From contig NZ_BOVL01000012.1 of assembly GCF_019972155.1 (NCBI RefSeq), forward strand, positions 109,790 to 173,789: a stretch of 64,000 nucleotides of DNA, in the 5' to 3' direction. This document shows, one piece after another, positions 63,418 to 64,000 of the stretch. The DNA is from Bradyrhizobium sp. RD5-C2 (GTDB lineage Bacteria > Pseudomonadota > Alphaproteobacteria > Rhizobiales > Xanthobacteraceae). The notes under the pieces were generated by a model, which worked only from the letters and a program-made list of their open reading frames with translations, was not told where the DNA came from and searched no databases. Within the stretch, counting starts at the first letter, position 1. The number at the start of each line of letters is the position of its first letter. Made by a program: the position numbers and the translations under genes.

Positions 63418-64000
63418 CTACTTCGCGAGGTAACTCTCGAGCGTCAACGGCTTCGGCTTCATTTGCGACTCGCGGATCGCGACACCTTCGAACGGCGTCG
63501 CCTCCTCGAACCAGGCCTGCCGCGCCGGCAGGCCCCAGGGAAACGAGATCTTGTGGTCGGACGGATCCCAGCCGATCGGCTCGTTCTCGATGTCCATGAT
63601 CTGGTAGTGCGTGTTGAACAGCTCGACGCGGTGCCCGTCGGGATCACGCATGTAGACATACATCGCATGCCCCGGCCCGTGCCGCCCGGGTCCGCGTTCG
63701 ACGGCCGCGCCATAGCCGAGCTCGCCGGCGAGATCGCAGGCGTTCAGCAGATGATGGACCTCGGGCGCGAGGAACGCGAAATGATGCAGCCGCGGTCCCG
63801 CACCGTTGAAGAACACGATGTCGTGCGGATTGCCCTTGCGCTGCAGGAACACGCCGCGCAGATCGAACGTGCCGGCGGGCGCGATGTATTCACTGAGCCG
63901 AAAGCCGGCCGCGGTGTAGAACTCGCACGCCTTGCGCACCTCCGGCGTCAGCACCTGATAGTGGTCGAGCCGCAGCGCCGAGCCGCCGGCATGGCGGGGG
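63418..64000 (-). CDS. Extradiol ring-cleavage dioxygenase (VOC), 5' end cut
   Basis: The frame is open to the window end, so the N-terminal domain is missing; about 193 residues are seen. Metal ligands are visible: His in RLDHYQV (just at the edge), His in PRLHHFAF and Glu in DGHRVELFN, the facial triad of type I extradiol dioxygenases such as homoprotocatechuate 2,3-dioxygenase. C-terminal WDPSDHKISFPWGLPARQAWFEEA is typical. Cleaves a catechol ring next to the diol; coupled to the MhpA-like hydroxylase. A GTG at 63954 is internal, not the start. Confidence 0.85.
   Translation of the reverse strand, partial: PRHAGGSALRLDHYQVLTPEVRKACEFYTAAGFRLSEYIAPAGTFDLRGVFLQRKGNPHDIVFFNGAGPRLHHFAFLAPEVHHLLNACDLAGELGYGAAVERGPGRHGPGHAMYVYMRDPDGHRVELFNTHYQIMDIENEPIGWDPSDHKISFPWGLPARQAWFEEATPFEGVAIRESQMKPKPLTLESYLAK

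Overview
The window reads as chromosome of a Bradyrhizobium-like soil alphaproteobacterium. The DNA is GC-rich throughout, genes are tightly packed, several start with GTG or TTG, and many neighbours overlap by TGATG or ATGA. The glycerol ABC operon has the rhizobial glpDSTPQUV order. Intergenic gaps carry two recurring palindromic repeat families (CGTCATTCCGG... and CGTCATTGCGAGCG...) of the kind common in Bradyrhizobium. I see no rRNA, tRNA, CRISPR array, transposase, integrase or phage gene. The genus is an inference; no 16S or phylogeny was available.

Layout. 1-6.2 kb: the end of a DUF1993 gene, an SDR dehydrogenase, an old-yellow-enzyme reductase, a MarR regulator divergent from a Tet(X)-like flavin monooxygenase with two operators between them, a TPR protein and a DUF6065-like protein. 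6.3-15.4 kb: complete glycerol uptake and oxidation locus on the minus strand (glpR, then glpD-S-T-P-Q-U-V), ending in a clear terminator. 15.5-17.1 kb: HAD phosphatase, a small conserved protein and an acyl-CoA thioesterase. The thioesterase is the last gene of a fatty-acid beta-oxidation operon (fadE, thiolase, fadJ-type fusion; to 22.8 kb). 23-25.5 kb: a Tat-exported SMP-30-like protein, a small unknown and a flavin reductase. 25.6-30.6 kb: RND efflux operon (adaptor, pump, TetR) with a strong operator over its promoter.

30.7-41.1 kb is largely envelope-related: a small membrane protein, an MFS transporter, a YcaQ-type DNA glycosylase, an OmpA-like protein, a PMT-type (GT39) glycosyltransferase divergent from a FecR-domain protein plus a beta-barrel with a Thr-Pro stalk, two small exported proteins, and a second GT39-like enzyme. 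41.6-43.7 kb: an OmpR-type two-component system preceded by three GTAAT repeats at 11-bp spacing. 43.8-54.8 kb is mixed metabolism and housekeeping: VOC protein, alpha/beta hydrolase, amidohydrolase, enoyl-CoA hydratase, His-rich cupin, CsbD with an EcfG-type promoter, 2-hydroxyacid dehydrogenase, FKBP, FAD oxidoreductase, gamma-glutamyltransferase-like protein, TrhO and SlyX. 54.8-60 kb: LysR regulator, a TadE/TadG pair, a PilZ protein and hemE. 60.1-64 kb: GMC oxidoreductase, MhpA-like hydroxylase and an extradiol dioxygenase cut by the window end, which looks like an aromatic-catabolism operon.

The most interesting points are: the PMT / FecR / Thr-Pro-stalk barrel neighbourhood, a possible surface O-glycosylation unit; the complementary defects in the two glycerol transporter ATPases, predicting a single working ATP site; the MarR-controlled Tet(X)-like monooxygenase with two matching operators; and the precise operator architectures at the RND operon, the two-component system and csbD.
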